Both the position numbers and the translations under genes were made by a program. From Mycobacterium paragordonae (GTDB taxonomy: Bacteria > Actinomycetota > Actinomycetes > Mycobacteriales > Mycobacteriaceae), in NCBI RefSeq assembly GCF_003614435.1, contig NZ_CP025546.1:6510001-6574000 (forward strand): 64,000 bases of DNA. Direction: 5' to 3'. This document shows positions 23,124-30,823 of the stretch, one piece after another. The notes beneath the pieces were generated by a model that did no database searches, had not been told where the DNA came from, and worked only from the letters and a program-made list of their open reading frames with translations. The stretch's first letter is position 1. Every line of letters begins with the position of its first letter.

Positions 23124-24091
23124 TGCGCGCCATCCTCTGCAATGCTTACGGCCCGCCGGAGGAGTTGGCGCTGGCCGAGGTTGCCGACCCGGTGCCGGCT
23201 CCCGGGCAATTACTGGTGCGGGTGCACGCCGCCGCCGTGAATTTTCCCGACGTGCTGTTCATCGCGGGCAAGTACCAGATCAAGATCCCGCCGCCGTTCA
23301 TCCCCGGCAACGAGATCGCCGGCGAGGTGGTGGCCGTCGGGAACGGAGTGACTACGACCCTTGGTCAGCGGGTGTTCGGCACTACCTTCGGTGCGTTCGC
23401 GGAGTTGGCGGTGCTGGATGCCGCGACTGCCGCACCGGTTCCCGACGGCGTCGACTTCGCCTCGGCCGCCGCGTTCGGCGTGACCTACCGGACGGCGTAT
23501 CACGCGTTGCGGTCGGTGGCCCGCGTCGCACCGGGTGATTGGGTGGTGGTGCTGGGGGCGGCGGGCGGAGTGGGTCTGGCCGCCGTGGACCTGGCGGTCG
23601 CGATGGGGGCGCGGGTGCTGGCGGCCGCGTCCAGCCCGAAGAAGCTGGACCTGTGCCGGGAGCGCGGCGCCGAGGCCACCGTCGATTACGACAACGAGGA
23701 CCTCAAGTTGCGCATCCGGGAGCTGACCGGCGACAGTGCCCGCGTGGTCCTGGACCCGGTCGGCGGATCGTACGCCGAGCCCGCGCTGCGGGGCCTGGCC
23801 CGCGGCGGCATGTTCGTCACGCTCGGCTACGCGGCTGGATCCATACCTGCCATTCCGCTGAACCTGGTGATGCTCAAGGACATCACGGTTCGCGGGATGG
23901 AGATCCGCACCTTCGCCGACGACTATCCCGACGAGTGTGCCCGCGATATCGCCGAGTTGTCGCAGATGTTCGCCGACGGAAAGATCCGCCCCTACATCGG
24001 CGCGCGCTTCCCGCTGGCGGAAACCGCTGCGGCGCTGCGCTTTGTGGCCGACCGCAAAGTGCTGGGCAAGGTCATCATCGACCTGGTGTGA
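23123..24091 (+). CDS. NADPH:quinone oxidoreductase-like (zinc-free MDR) protein
   Basis: A 322-residue medium-chain dehydrogenase/reductase. The GroES-like N-terminal half includes VHAAAVNFPDVLFIAGKYQ and PFIPGNEIAGEVVAVG; the nucleotide-binding half has VVVLGAAGGVGLAAVDLA (AxxGxxG form). No zinc-ligand Cys/His cluster is seen, as in quinone oxidoreductase (QOR) and enoyl reductases. The ATG at 23123 overlaps the TetR stop (TGATG). It could reduce an enoyl or quinone substrate in the operon's pathway. A second QOR-like gene is at 42981. Confidence 0.88.
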   Translation: MRAILCNAYGPPEELALAEVADPVPAPGQLLVRVHAAAVNFPDVLFIAGKYQIKIPPPFIPGNEIAGEVVAVGNGVTTTLGQRVFGTTFGAFAELAVLDAATAAPVPDGVDFASAAAFGVTYRTAYHALRSVARVAPGDWVVVLGAAGGVGLAAVDLAVAMGARVLAAASSPKKLDLCRERGAEATVDYDNEDLKLRIRELTGDSARVVLDPVGGSYAEPALRGLARGGMFVTLGYAAGSIPAIPLNLVMLKDITVRGMEIRTFADDYPDECARDIAELSQMFADGKIRPYIGARFPLAETAAALRFVADRKVLGKVIIDLV

Positions 24092-24118
24092 GGATGGCCT
24101 GACCCGTCGCCGGCCCAG

Positions 24119-25993
24119 TTATGGGACCACGATGTTGAAGCTGGGGTCCGGTTGGTCGAGCACTGCCAGCAGCGACTGCAGCGCGCTCTGGTCGCCCGAC
24201 ACCTCGAGCCCCGGCGAGGTGAAGTCGCCCATCGCCACGCCAAGTAACCGAAACTTGGTGTCCAGCTTGACCGTTACGGTCGCGGATTCCGGGTCAGCGG
24301 GCACGCGACGCTGCACCAGCACACCGTTGCGCAGGGCCAGCCGGTAATTGGCATCCAGATCGGCGAACGTGATGTCGATGGCGATGTCCATATCCCAGCT
24401 GCGCGGCCCGTTCACCCGGATGGCCAACCCGTCGAAGATCTGCTCCGGCGTCAACTGGGACAGCAGGGTCGGCGAGGTGGCCTGCACCGCCGTGCCGAAG
24501 TTACCCACGCGCAACTCGTGGGATCCGCACATGAAGAAGTTGCGCCAGGTTGCGCACTCCGCGCCATAGCCCAGTTGCTCCAAGGTGTCCGCATACAGCG
24601 CGCGGGCACCGGCGTGATCAGCGTCGGTGAACATCGCGTGGTCTAAAAGCGTTGCCGCCCAACGGAAGTCTCCGGAATCGAAAGCGGCCCGGGCGAGCTC
24701 GACCACCCGATCGATGCCACCGAGGGCCTCGACATACCGGGGGCCCAACGCCTCGGGCGGGTGCGGCCACAGCCGGCCCGGGTTGCCGTCGAACCATCCC
24801 ATGTAGCGCTGATAGACGGCCTTGACGTTGTGGCTGACCGAGCCGTAGTAACCACGCGCATGCCACGCCTGGTCCAATGCCGGTGGCATCTGGAACATTT
24901 CGGCGATCTCCACACCGGTGAAGCCCTGGTTGAGCAGCCGCAACGTCTGGTCGTGCAGGTAGGCGTACAGGTCACGCTGCAGCGAAAGGAATTCGACGAT
25001 GTGGTCGTGCCCCCAGGTGGGCCAGTGATGCGACGCGAACACCACGTCGGCGCGGTCGGCGAAGGCGTCGATCGCTTCGGTGAGATAACCCGACCAGGCA
25101 TGCGGATCACGGACCAGCGCACCGCGCAGCGTCAGCAGATTGTGCAGGTTGTGGGTCGCGTTCTCGGCCATGCACAACGCGCGGAACTGCGGGAAATAGA
25201 AGTGCATCTCGGCGGGCGCCTCGGTGCCGGGAGCCATCTGGAACTCGATCTGCACGCCGTCGATGGTGTGCGTCTCCCCCGTCTCCCTGATGTCGATGGT
25301 CGGGACGATCAGCCCCACCTCGCCCGTCGAAGGGGTCTGCCCGAGACCGCAACCGACCTGCTCGGCGGGCCCGCGATCCAAGAGCGTGCCGTACATGTAG
25401 GTGGCACGGCGCGTCATCGCCGGACCGGCATAGACGTTCTCCTGCACGGCGTGGACGGTGAAACCCTCCGGCGCCAGCACCGCCACCTTCCCGGCGTCCA
25501 CGTCGGCCTGCGACGTCACACCGAGCACACCGCCGAAGTGGTCGACATGGCTGTGGGTGTAGATCACCGCGACGACCGGCCGCTCCCCACCCCGATGTGC
25601 GCGGTAAAGCTCCAGCGCGGCCGCGGCCACCTCGGTGGAGACCAGCGGATCGATGACGATGACTCCGGTGTCAGCCTCGATGAAACTGATGTTGGAGAGG
25701 TCGAATCCGCGGACCTGGTAGATACCCGGGACCACCTCGTACAGGCCCTGTTTAGCGGCCAGCGTCGACTGCCGCCATAGGCTGGGGTGCACCGACGTGG
25801 GGGCGGGTCCGTCGAGGAACGAGTACACGTCGTTGTCCCAGACCACGCGGCCATCGGCGGCCTTGATGACGCACGGCGTCAACGCGGCGATAAAGCCCCG
25901 ATCGGCGTCGTCGAAATCCCTTGTGTCATCGAACGGTAGCGGATGCTGGCTATGTGCCGACTCGATTGTCGCGGTAGGAGGCTTGTGATCCAC
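24119..25993 (-). CDS. Alkyl/aryl-sulfatase of the SdsA1 type (Rv3762c-like)
   Basis: A 624-residue enzyme. The MBL-fold N-terminal domain has THSHVDHFGG with the complete HxHxDH set at residues 147-152. A helical dimerisation region follows (GWFDGNPGRLWPHPPEALGP), and an SCP2-like domain ends the protein. Members hydrolyse alkyl sulfates to alcohol and sulfate, using two zinc ions. The GTG at 25993 is preceded by GGAAAGG and gives close to the 626 residues I recall for Rv3762c. It has no obvious signal peptide. A shorter relative lacking the last domain is at 1605-2846. Confidence 0.9.
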   Translation of the reverse strand: MDHKPPTATIESAHSQHPLPFDDTRDFDDADRGFIAALTPCVIKAADGRVVWDNDVYSFLDGPAPTSVHPSLWRQSTLAAKQGLYEVVPGIYQVRGFDLSNISFIEADTGVIVIDPLVSTEVAAAALELYRAHRGGERPVVAVIYTHSHVDHFGGVLGVTSQADVDAGKVAVLAPEGFTVHAVQENVYAGPAMTRRATYMYGTLLDRGPAEQVGCGLGQTPSTGEVGLIVPTIDIRETGETHTIDGVQIEFQMAPGTEAPAEMHFYFPQFRALCMAENATHNLHNLLTLRGALVRDPHAWSGYLTEAIDAFADRADVVFASHHWPTWGHDHIVEFLSLQRDLYAYLHDQTLRLLNQGFTGVEIAEMFQMPPALDQAWHARGYYGSVSHNVKAVYQRYMGWFDGNPGRLWPHPPEALGPRYVEALGGIDRVVELARAAFDSGDFRWAATLLDHAMFTDADHAGARALYADTLEQLGYGAECATWRNFFMCGSHELRVGNFGTAVQATSPTLLSQLTPEQIFDGLAIRVNGPRSWDMDIAIDITFADLDANYRLALRNGVLVQRRVPADPESATVTVKLDTKFRLLGVAMGDFTSPGLEVSGDQSALQSLLAVLDQPDPSFNIVVP

Positions 25994-26145
25994 CGGCACC
26001 ACCTTTCCACTATTTCGCGCGGCCCGAGTCACAACTCGCATGCAAATTCTTTTCGTTGGACCCTAGCTATTCCGTCCGGTGAAGTCGCATACTGCCGGGG
26101 CGGTCCGCAATGACGATGGGCCGCTACAACGGCAAAGGAGCACAG

Positions 26146-26616
26146 GTGAAGCGTGGACTGACGGTCGCTGTGGCCGGGGCGGCCATTCTGGTCGCGGGTC
26201 TTTCCGGATGTTCGGACAAGAAGTCGAACACGAGTAGCGGTTCCTCGAGCGCGAGTTCAAGCGGAGGCAGCAGCGCTTCCGGCACCAAGGTGATCATCGA
26301 CGGCCAGGATCAGCACGTGACCGGCACGACCGTGTGCACGACGGCGGCCGGCAACGTCAACATCGCGATCGGCGGGTCCGCGACCGGCATCGCCGCGGTG
26401 CTCACGGACGCCAACCCGCCCGAGGTGAAGTCGGTGGGACTCGGCAACGTCAACGGCGTGACCCTCGCGTACACCTCCGGCACCGGCCAGGGCAAGGCCG
26501 AGGCGACCAAGAACGGCAACGCCTACAAGATCACCGGCACGGCCACGGGCGTGGACATGGCCAACCCGATGTCCCCGGTGAATAAGCCCTTCGAAATCGA
26601 CGTCACCTGCTCCTAA
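26146..26616 (+). CDS. lpqH: 19-kDa lipoprotein antigen LpqH
   Basis: A 156-residue lipoprotein. The signal peptide ends in the lipobox LSGC (Cys22). A Ser/Gly-rich linker (residues about 28-48) leads to a beta-rich domain beginning [15 protein letters not shown] and containing [13 protein letters not shown]. The GTG at 26146 follows AAAGGAG. LpqH is a major surface lipoprotein and TLR2 ligand in M. tuberculosis. Its position next to tcrXY on the opposite strand matches the order I recall there. The Ser-rich linker is a likely O-glycosylation region. Confidence 0.94.
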   Translation: MKRGLTVAVAGAAILVAGLSGCSDKKSNTSSGSSSASSSGGSSASGTKVIIDGQDQHVTGTTVCTTAAGNVNIAIGGSATGIAAVLTDANPPEVKSVGLGNVNGVTLAYTSGTGQGKAEATKNGNAYKITGTATGVDMANPMSPVNKPFEIDVTCS

Positions 26617-26625
26617 TCCGACCCC

Positions 26626-28140
26626 TCAACCCGACGACGCGGGCGGTTGCCAGCCATCTGATGTGGTGCCGACCGGCAACCGCACCGCGAACTCGGTGCG
26701 GCCCGGTCGGCTGTGCACGGTGATGGTCCCGTTGTGCGCCTTGACGACGGCGGAGACGATCGCCAAACCCAGCCCCGTACTGCCGCCTTTGCGAGAGCGT
26801 GAGCTGTCCCCACGCGCGAACCGCTCGAAAACCTCCGATTGCTGCGTCACCGGAATCCCGGGACCGTTGTCGGTGACCTGCAGCAGCGTGTGTGCCGGCC
26901 CGGTGCTCAGCCGGGTGGTGACGACGGTGCCCGGCGCGGTGTGAATGCGGGCATTGGCCAGTAGGTTGGCCATCACCTGATGCAGGCGCGCCTGGTCGCC
27001 GGTGACCATCACCGGTTCCGGCGGCAGATCGAGCTCCCACTGATGATCCGGGCCGGCGATATGCGCGTCGCTGACGGCGTCCACCGCCAGGCGGGACAGG
27101 TCGACCGGTTCCCGCTCGAGCGGCCGACCGGAGTCGAGCCTGGCCAGCAGCAGCAGGTCCTCGACCAGGCGCGTGATCCGATCGGTCTCCGACGCGACCC
27201 GGCTCATCGCGTGCGCGACCGCCTCCCGGTCGTCGCCCATGCGTTGCGCTAGTTCGGTGTAGCCGCGGATGGCGGCCAACGGTGTGCGCAATTCGTGGCT
27301 GGCGTCGGCGACGAACTGGCGGACCCGGGTTTCGCTGGCCTGCCGGGTCGACAGTGCGGCGGAGATGTGATCGAGCATCCGGTTGAGGGCCGAACCGAGT
27401 TGGCCCACTTCGGTATAGGGGTTGGCGTCGTCCTCGGGTACCCGGACCGGCAGCTCCACCTCACCGCGGTCCAGTGGCAGGTCGGCCACTTTGGTGGCGG
27501 TCTGGGAAACCCGCCGTAACGGCGCGAGCGCCCGCCGGATGATGACCACCCCGGCGGCGGTCGCGGCTGCCATCGCGATCAGCGTGACGATGCCGAAAAT
27601 GAGCAACATCCGGAATTCGGTGGCGTCGATGTTGAACATCGACAGGCCGGTCACGATGACGTCGGCCCGGTTGCGGCTGGGGGCGGCGACGACCCGGTAC
27701 CGGCCCAGGCCGTCGAGGTTCACCGTCACCGGCGAGCGGCTACCGGCGATCTGCTCGAGCTGCTGCTGGGCGGTGGGTGTCAACGCGGCCCGGGTGCCGC
27801 TGCTGGTGAGGTATCCGGCGTCCACCGTCTTGCCGTCGCTGACCACCGCCGCGACCATGCCGGCCGGCTGGCCGGGGGCGTCCAGGAACTTAGGGCCGGG
27901 ACCCGTCTTGGGGACGCGCGGTTCGTGGCGCCGCGGCGGCTCCGGGTACAGCAGTGACGAGCGGTAGGAGGTGCCGCTGAGCTGGCTGTCCAGCTGCGCC
28001 AGCAGGTGGTGGCGCAGCGCGAGTTCGGTTGCGGCGGTGATGCCGACACACACGACGGCGAGAACCGCGACCTGCCCGACGACCAGGCGCAGCCGAAGCG
28101 ACCAGACCCGCGGGCTCCTAGCGCGCCGGCTTGAGGACAT
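26626..28140 (-). CDS. tcrY: Sensor histidine kinase TcrY
   Basis: A 504-residue kinase. One transmembrane helix lies near residues 20-38 and another near 178-200, with an extracytoplasmic sensor region between them. A HAMP linker follows (IRRALAPLRRVSQTATKVAD). The H-box DASHELRTPLAAIRG places the phosphorylated His at 282, and N, G1 and G2 boxes are visible (NLLANARIHT, DNGPGIP, GGSTGLGLAI). It autophosphorylates and passes phosphate to TcrX. It overlaps tcrX by 23 bases. The signal is unknown. The protein is somewhat longer than the 475 residues I recall for M. tuberculosis TcrY. Confidence 0.93.
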   Translation of the reverse strand: MSSSRRARSPRVWSLRLRLVVGQVAVLAVVCVGITAATELALRHHLLAQLDSQLSGTSYRSSLLYPEPPRRHEPRVPKTGPGPKFLDAPGQPAGMVAAVVSDGKTVDAGYLTSSGTRAALTPTAQQQLEQIAGSRSPVTVNLDGLGRYRVVAAPSRNRADVIVTGLSMFNIDATEFRMLLIFGIVTLIAMAAATAAGVVIIRRALAPLRRVSQTATKVADLPLDRGEVELPVRVPEDDANPYTEVGQLGSALNRMLDHISAALSTRQASETRVRQFVADASHELRTPLAAIRGYTELAQRMGDDREAVAHAMSRVASETDRITRLVEDLLLLARLDSGRPLEREPVDLSRLAVDAVSDAHIAGPDHQWELDLPPEPVMVTGDQARLHQVMANLLANARIHTAPGTVVTTRLSTGPAHTLLQVTDNGPGIPVTQQSEVFERFARGDSSRSRKGGSTGLGLAIVSAVVKAHNGTITVHSRPGRTEFAVRLPVGTTSDGWQPPASSG

Positions 28141-28822
28141 ACCCTGCGCCGCGCAGCGTGTGGATCATGGGTTCGCGACCGTTGTCGATCTTCTTGCGCA
28201 GGTATGAGATGTAGAGCTCGACGATGTTGGACCGGCCGCCGAAGTCGTAACTCCAGACGCGGTCCAGGATCTGCGCCTTGCTCAGCACCCGCTTGGCGTT
28301 GCGCATCATGAACCGCAGGAGTTCAAACTCGGTGGACGTCAACGAAATCGGCTCACCCGCCCGAGTCACCTCGTGGCTGTCTTCGTCGAGAACCAGATCC
28401 CCGACGATGAGTTGGGCGCCGCTGTCCACGGTGGTGACGCCGGTGCGTCGCAGCAGGGCGCGCAACCTCAGCACCACTTCTTCGATACTGAACGGCTTGG
28501 TGACGTAATCGTCTCCGCCGGCGGTCAATCCGGCGATACGGTCTTCGACTGCGTCCTTGGCCGTCAGCAGCAGCACCGGCAGGCCGGGATTTTCCTGACG
28601 CAGCCGGTGCAGGACGTCCAGCCCGCTCATGTCGGGCAGCATCACGTCCAGGACGACCACGTCGGGGCGGTCGGCCCGGGCGGCCGCGATAGCCGATAAG
28701 CCGTCGCCCGCCGTGGCGATGTTCCAGCCCTCGTACCGCAGGGCCATCGACACCATCTCGGCCAGCACGGGTTCGTCGTCCACCACCAGCACGGTGACCG
28801 GTTGGCCGTCGGCGCGGCACAT
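28118..28822 (-). CDS. tcrX: Response regulator TcrX (OmpR/PhoB type)
   Basis: A 234-residue regulator. The receiver domain has the acidic pair D15/D16, the phosphoacceptor D59 (VVVLDVMLPDMSG) and a conserved Lys in TAKDAVEDRI or nearby VTKPFS. The C-terminal winged-helix DNA-binding domain includes ISLTSTEFELLRFMMRN and SYLRKKIDNG. I chose the ATG at 28822, which gives exactly the 234 residues I recall for Rv3765c. It is cotranscribed with tcrY. No target site can be assigned from this window. Confidence 0.93.
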   Translation of the reverse strand: MCRADGQPVTVLVVDDEPVLAEMVSMALRYEGWNIATAGDGLSAIAAARADRPDVVVLDVMLPDMSGLDVLHRLRQENPGLPVLLLTAKDAVEDRIAGLTAGGDDYVTKPFSIEEVVLRLRALLRRTGVTTVDSGAQLIVGDLVLDEDSHEVTRAGEPISLTSTEFELLRFMMRNAKRVLSKAQILDRVWSYDFGGRSNIVELYISYLRKKIDNGREPMIHTLRGAGYVLKPAR

Positions 28823-28924
28823 GACCACGCGTTCAGTTCGGGGAGCCGCCACGAGTTCCAGTATCCGCACCCGACTAGGCCGAGGCTATGGCATCCCTAT
28901 GCGCCGGCTGTGAAACGAAAGAAT

Positions 28925-28950
28925 CCCGTGGCCGCTGCTGCGGTCACGGG
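28925..28950 (-). terminator. Hairpin after the small DUF6131-like gene
   Basis: CCCGTGGCCGC and GCGGTCACGGG form an 11-bp stem with one mismatch and a 4-base loop. On the minus strand it is followed by ATTCTTTC, giving a short T-rich run. It lies 22 bases beyond the stop at 28972. Confidence 0.5.
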
Positions 28951-28971
28951 ACCTTCCCGGTGTGCCGTGGA

Positions 28972-29127
28972 TCAGTACCAGTTTCGCCTGCCGGCGACGG
29001 GCCGGCCGACGGAGCCCAGGGCCCACATGACCGCACCGACAACAAGCAGGACCACTCCAAGCACTGTCAACAAATGCACGCCGAAGACAAATCCGAGGAT
29101 GAGCAAGAGGGCGCCGACGACAATCAT
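28972..29127 (-). CDS. Small two-helix membrane protein (DUF6131-like)
   Basis: A 51-residue protein. It starts at the ATG at 29127 behind GGAAAG and stops at 28972. Two hydrophobic segments, VVGALLLILGFVFGVHLLTV and GVVLLVVGAVMWALGSVG, are joined by a short turn. The end GRPVAGRRNWY is the hallmark of the small actinobacterial family known as DUF6131. It is probably inserted in the plasma membrane. Function unknown. It lies close to another small membrane gene upstream (29140), so the two may be cotranscribed. Confidence 0.78.
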   Translation of the reverse strand: MIVVGALLLILGFVFGVHLLTVLGVVLLVVGAVMWALGSVGRPVAGRRNWY

Positions 29128-29139
29128 GGGAACTTTCCT

Positions 29140-29391
29140 TTACCTAGCAGGGACATAACTGATTGATTGCAATGCACTGGGTTGGGGCAACTTGGGCGCA
29201 TGGCAGTCTTTCACTTTCGGATTTACGCCCATGTAATTCAGGGGCCCCGCTATGACCGTCACCGCAACGGTTCCCAGTGAGGCGCAACTGGTTTCCTCGC
29301 CCTTGAAGTAATCGCGCTGCCAGGCCGCAACGACCCCTATGAGCAGCCACACCAGGACAATTACCCCGAGTATTCCGCGACCGCGATACAT
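29140..29391 (-). CDS. Small membrane protein, conserved in mycobacteria
   Basis: An 83-residue protein with one N-terminal transmembrane helix (ILGVIVLVWLLIGVVAAW). A short outer region carries RDYFKGEETSCASLGTVAVT and AGPLNYMGVNPKVKDCHAP, with two Cys that could pair. I recall similar short proteins in many mycobacterial genomes without any function. The GxVAVTVIAGPLNYxGVNP segment could return to the membrane. The ATG at 29391 is preceded by GGAGGTCTCT. Confidence 0.68.
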   Translation of the reverse strand: MYRGRGILGVIVLVWLLIGVVAAWQRDYFKGEETSCASLGTVAVTVIAGPLNYMGVNPKVKDCHAPKLPQPSALQSISYVPAR

Positions 29392-29499
29392 AGAGACCTC
29401 CGTTGTTCCCGAAACAATTTGGCGTCCCCAGAGCTTTGCCCGTTGTACTCATGCCTAAACATGAAAAAGGCGGGAGAGTTGGCCCCGAATCGCCCGCTA

Positions 29500-29913
29500 T
29501 CAGCCGCCTTGCGCGGCCAACCACGAAGCGGCGCGCCTATTCGAAGCGCGGGACAGCCACGCGTCCTGAATCAGCTCGGTCAACTCGGTCAGGCTGATCT
29601 CGGCCAGCCGGCCCGACCGCACCAGCACCGAGGGATGCCCGTCGAAATGGGAAGTGCTGAAAAACGGTGAATCGGGGTCCTGGGTCAGGGCGAGCTTGTC
29701 GCTCTCCGACTCCACCCACAGCATGATGACGTCCGGCCACCGCTCGCCGGTGTCGGGATCGGCGCAGTCGGGCTGCGGAGTGCGGAAGAACACGAACGAC
29801 TTCCCACCCACCTGATAGATCGGGTTGCCCTTGGGACCTTCCAGCCGCTTGACGTGTGGCATGGACGCGGCGATCCGGTGCACGTCGCCGACCGTGGCGG
29901 GTCGATCAGCCAT
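29500..29913 (-). CDS. MmcQ/YjbR-family protein
   Basis: A 137-residue cytosolic protein starting at the ATG at 29913. The pattern GDVHRIAASMPHVKRLEG, then YQVGGKSFVFFR and DPDSPFFSTSHFDGHPSVLV, is that of the YjbR/MmcQ fold, a double-wing DNA-binding-like domain. It closes with ELTELIQDAWLSRASNRRAA, the usual final helix. Biochemical role unknown. It is divergent from the phage-lysin-like gene. Confidence 0.8.
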   Translation of the reverse strand: MADRPATVGDVHRIAASMPHVKRLEGPKGNPIYQVGGKSFVFFRTPQPDCADPDTGERWPDVIMLWVESESDKLALTQDPDSPFFSTSHFDGHPSVLVRSGRLAEISLTELTELIQDAWLSRASNRRAASWLAAQGG

Positions 29914-30004
29914 ACCGGCGACGATACCGGGCCTGGCCTGACGGTCCGCGTCTGTAGCATGGGCAACCGGTAAAAAGGTTGCTGCAGAGGGGGATAACGG
30001 CACG

Positions 30005-30820
30005 GTGACTGATACCTTGTTCGCCGACGTCTCGGAATACCAAGTGCCGGTTAATGACTCGTATCCGTACCAGGTGTTATCGATTCGCGTCAGTGACGGC
30101 ACCTACCGGGATCACAATTTCGCCCGCAACTATGCCTGGATGCGCGGCGCAATAGACAGTGGCCGGCTGACGTTCGGCATCGTCTACAGCTACGTCCGCC
30201 CCAATTGGCAGGCCAACGCCGACACCGTGCGGGCGATGATCGACGCGGAAGGCGGCCTGCATCCGCGGGTTGCCTTGATGCTCGACGTCGAATCCGGGGG
30301 CAACCCGCCCGGTGACGGGTCCAGCTGGATCAACCAGGTGTATTGGAATCTGGCTGACTATGCGGGCTCAGCCGCCCGAATCATCGGATATGCCAACGCG
30401 TATGACTTCTTCAATATGTGGCGGGTGCGCCCATCCGGACTGCGCGTGGTCGCGGCTGGATACGGGTCCAACCCGAATCTGCCCGGACAGGTCGCCCACC
30501 AGTACACCGACGGCAACGGCTACAGCCCGAACCTTCCCCAGGGCGCGCCGCCGTTCGGCCGCTGCGACATGAACTCCGCCGATGGACTTACCCCGCAACA
30601 ATTCGCCGCCGCGTGCGGCATCGCAACGAGCGAAGGATGGTTGATGGCTCTTTCCGACGACGAGCAGACGGAATTGTTGACCAAGGTGCGCGACATCTGG
30701 GATCAATTGCGCGGACCCGACGGCACGGGCTGGCCGCAGCTCGGGCAGAACGGTCAGGGACAGAATCTGACGCCCGTGGATGCGATCGCCGCGATCAAGA
30801 AGGATCTCGAAAAAGGCTGA
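30005..30820 (+). CDS. Phage-lysin-like glycoside hydrolase (GH25-type)
   Basis: A 271-residue protein. It begins with FADVSEYQVPVND, the DxSxxQ start typical of GH25 lysozymes, and later LMLDVESGG, which carries the Asp/Glu pair expected in the active site. The last about 60 residues (LTKVRDIWDQLRGPDGTGWP, then LTPVDAIAAIKKDLEKG) match the C-terminal segment of mycobacteriophage lysin A proteins. There is no signal peptide, as expected for a holin-dependent lysin. No integrase, holin or virion gene is nearby. It may be a domesticated phage gene or a remnant. The GTG at 30005 follows a GGGGGATAACGGCAC leader. Confidence 0.8.
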   Translation: MTDTLFADVSEYQVPVNDSYPYQVLSIRVSDGTYRDHNFARNYAWMRGAIDSGRLTFGIVYSYVRPNWQANADTVRAMIDAEGGLHPRVALMLDVESGGNPPGDGSSWINQVYWNLADYAGSAARIIGYANAYDFFNMWRVRPSGLRVVAAGYGSNPNLPGQVAHQYTDGNGYSPNLPQGAPPFGRCDMNSADGLTPQQFAAACGIATSEGWLMALSDDEQTELLTKVRDIWDQLRGPDGTGWPQLGQNGQGQNLTPVDAIAAIKKDLEKG

Positions 30821-30823
30821 CGC

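Noticed and set aside
29500..30820. Prophage surrounding the lysin-like gene
   Set aside because: No integrase, capsid, tail or holin gene, and no att-like duplication, was found on either side.
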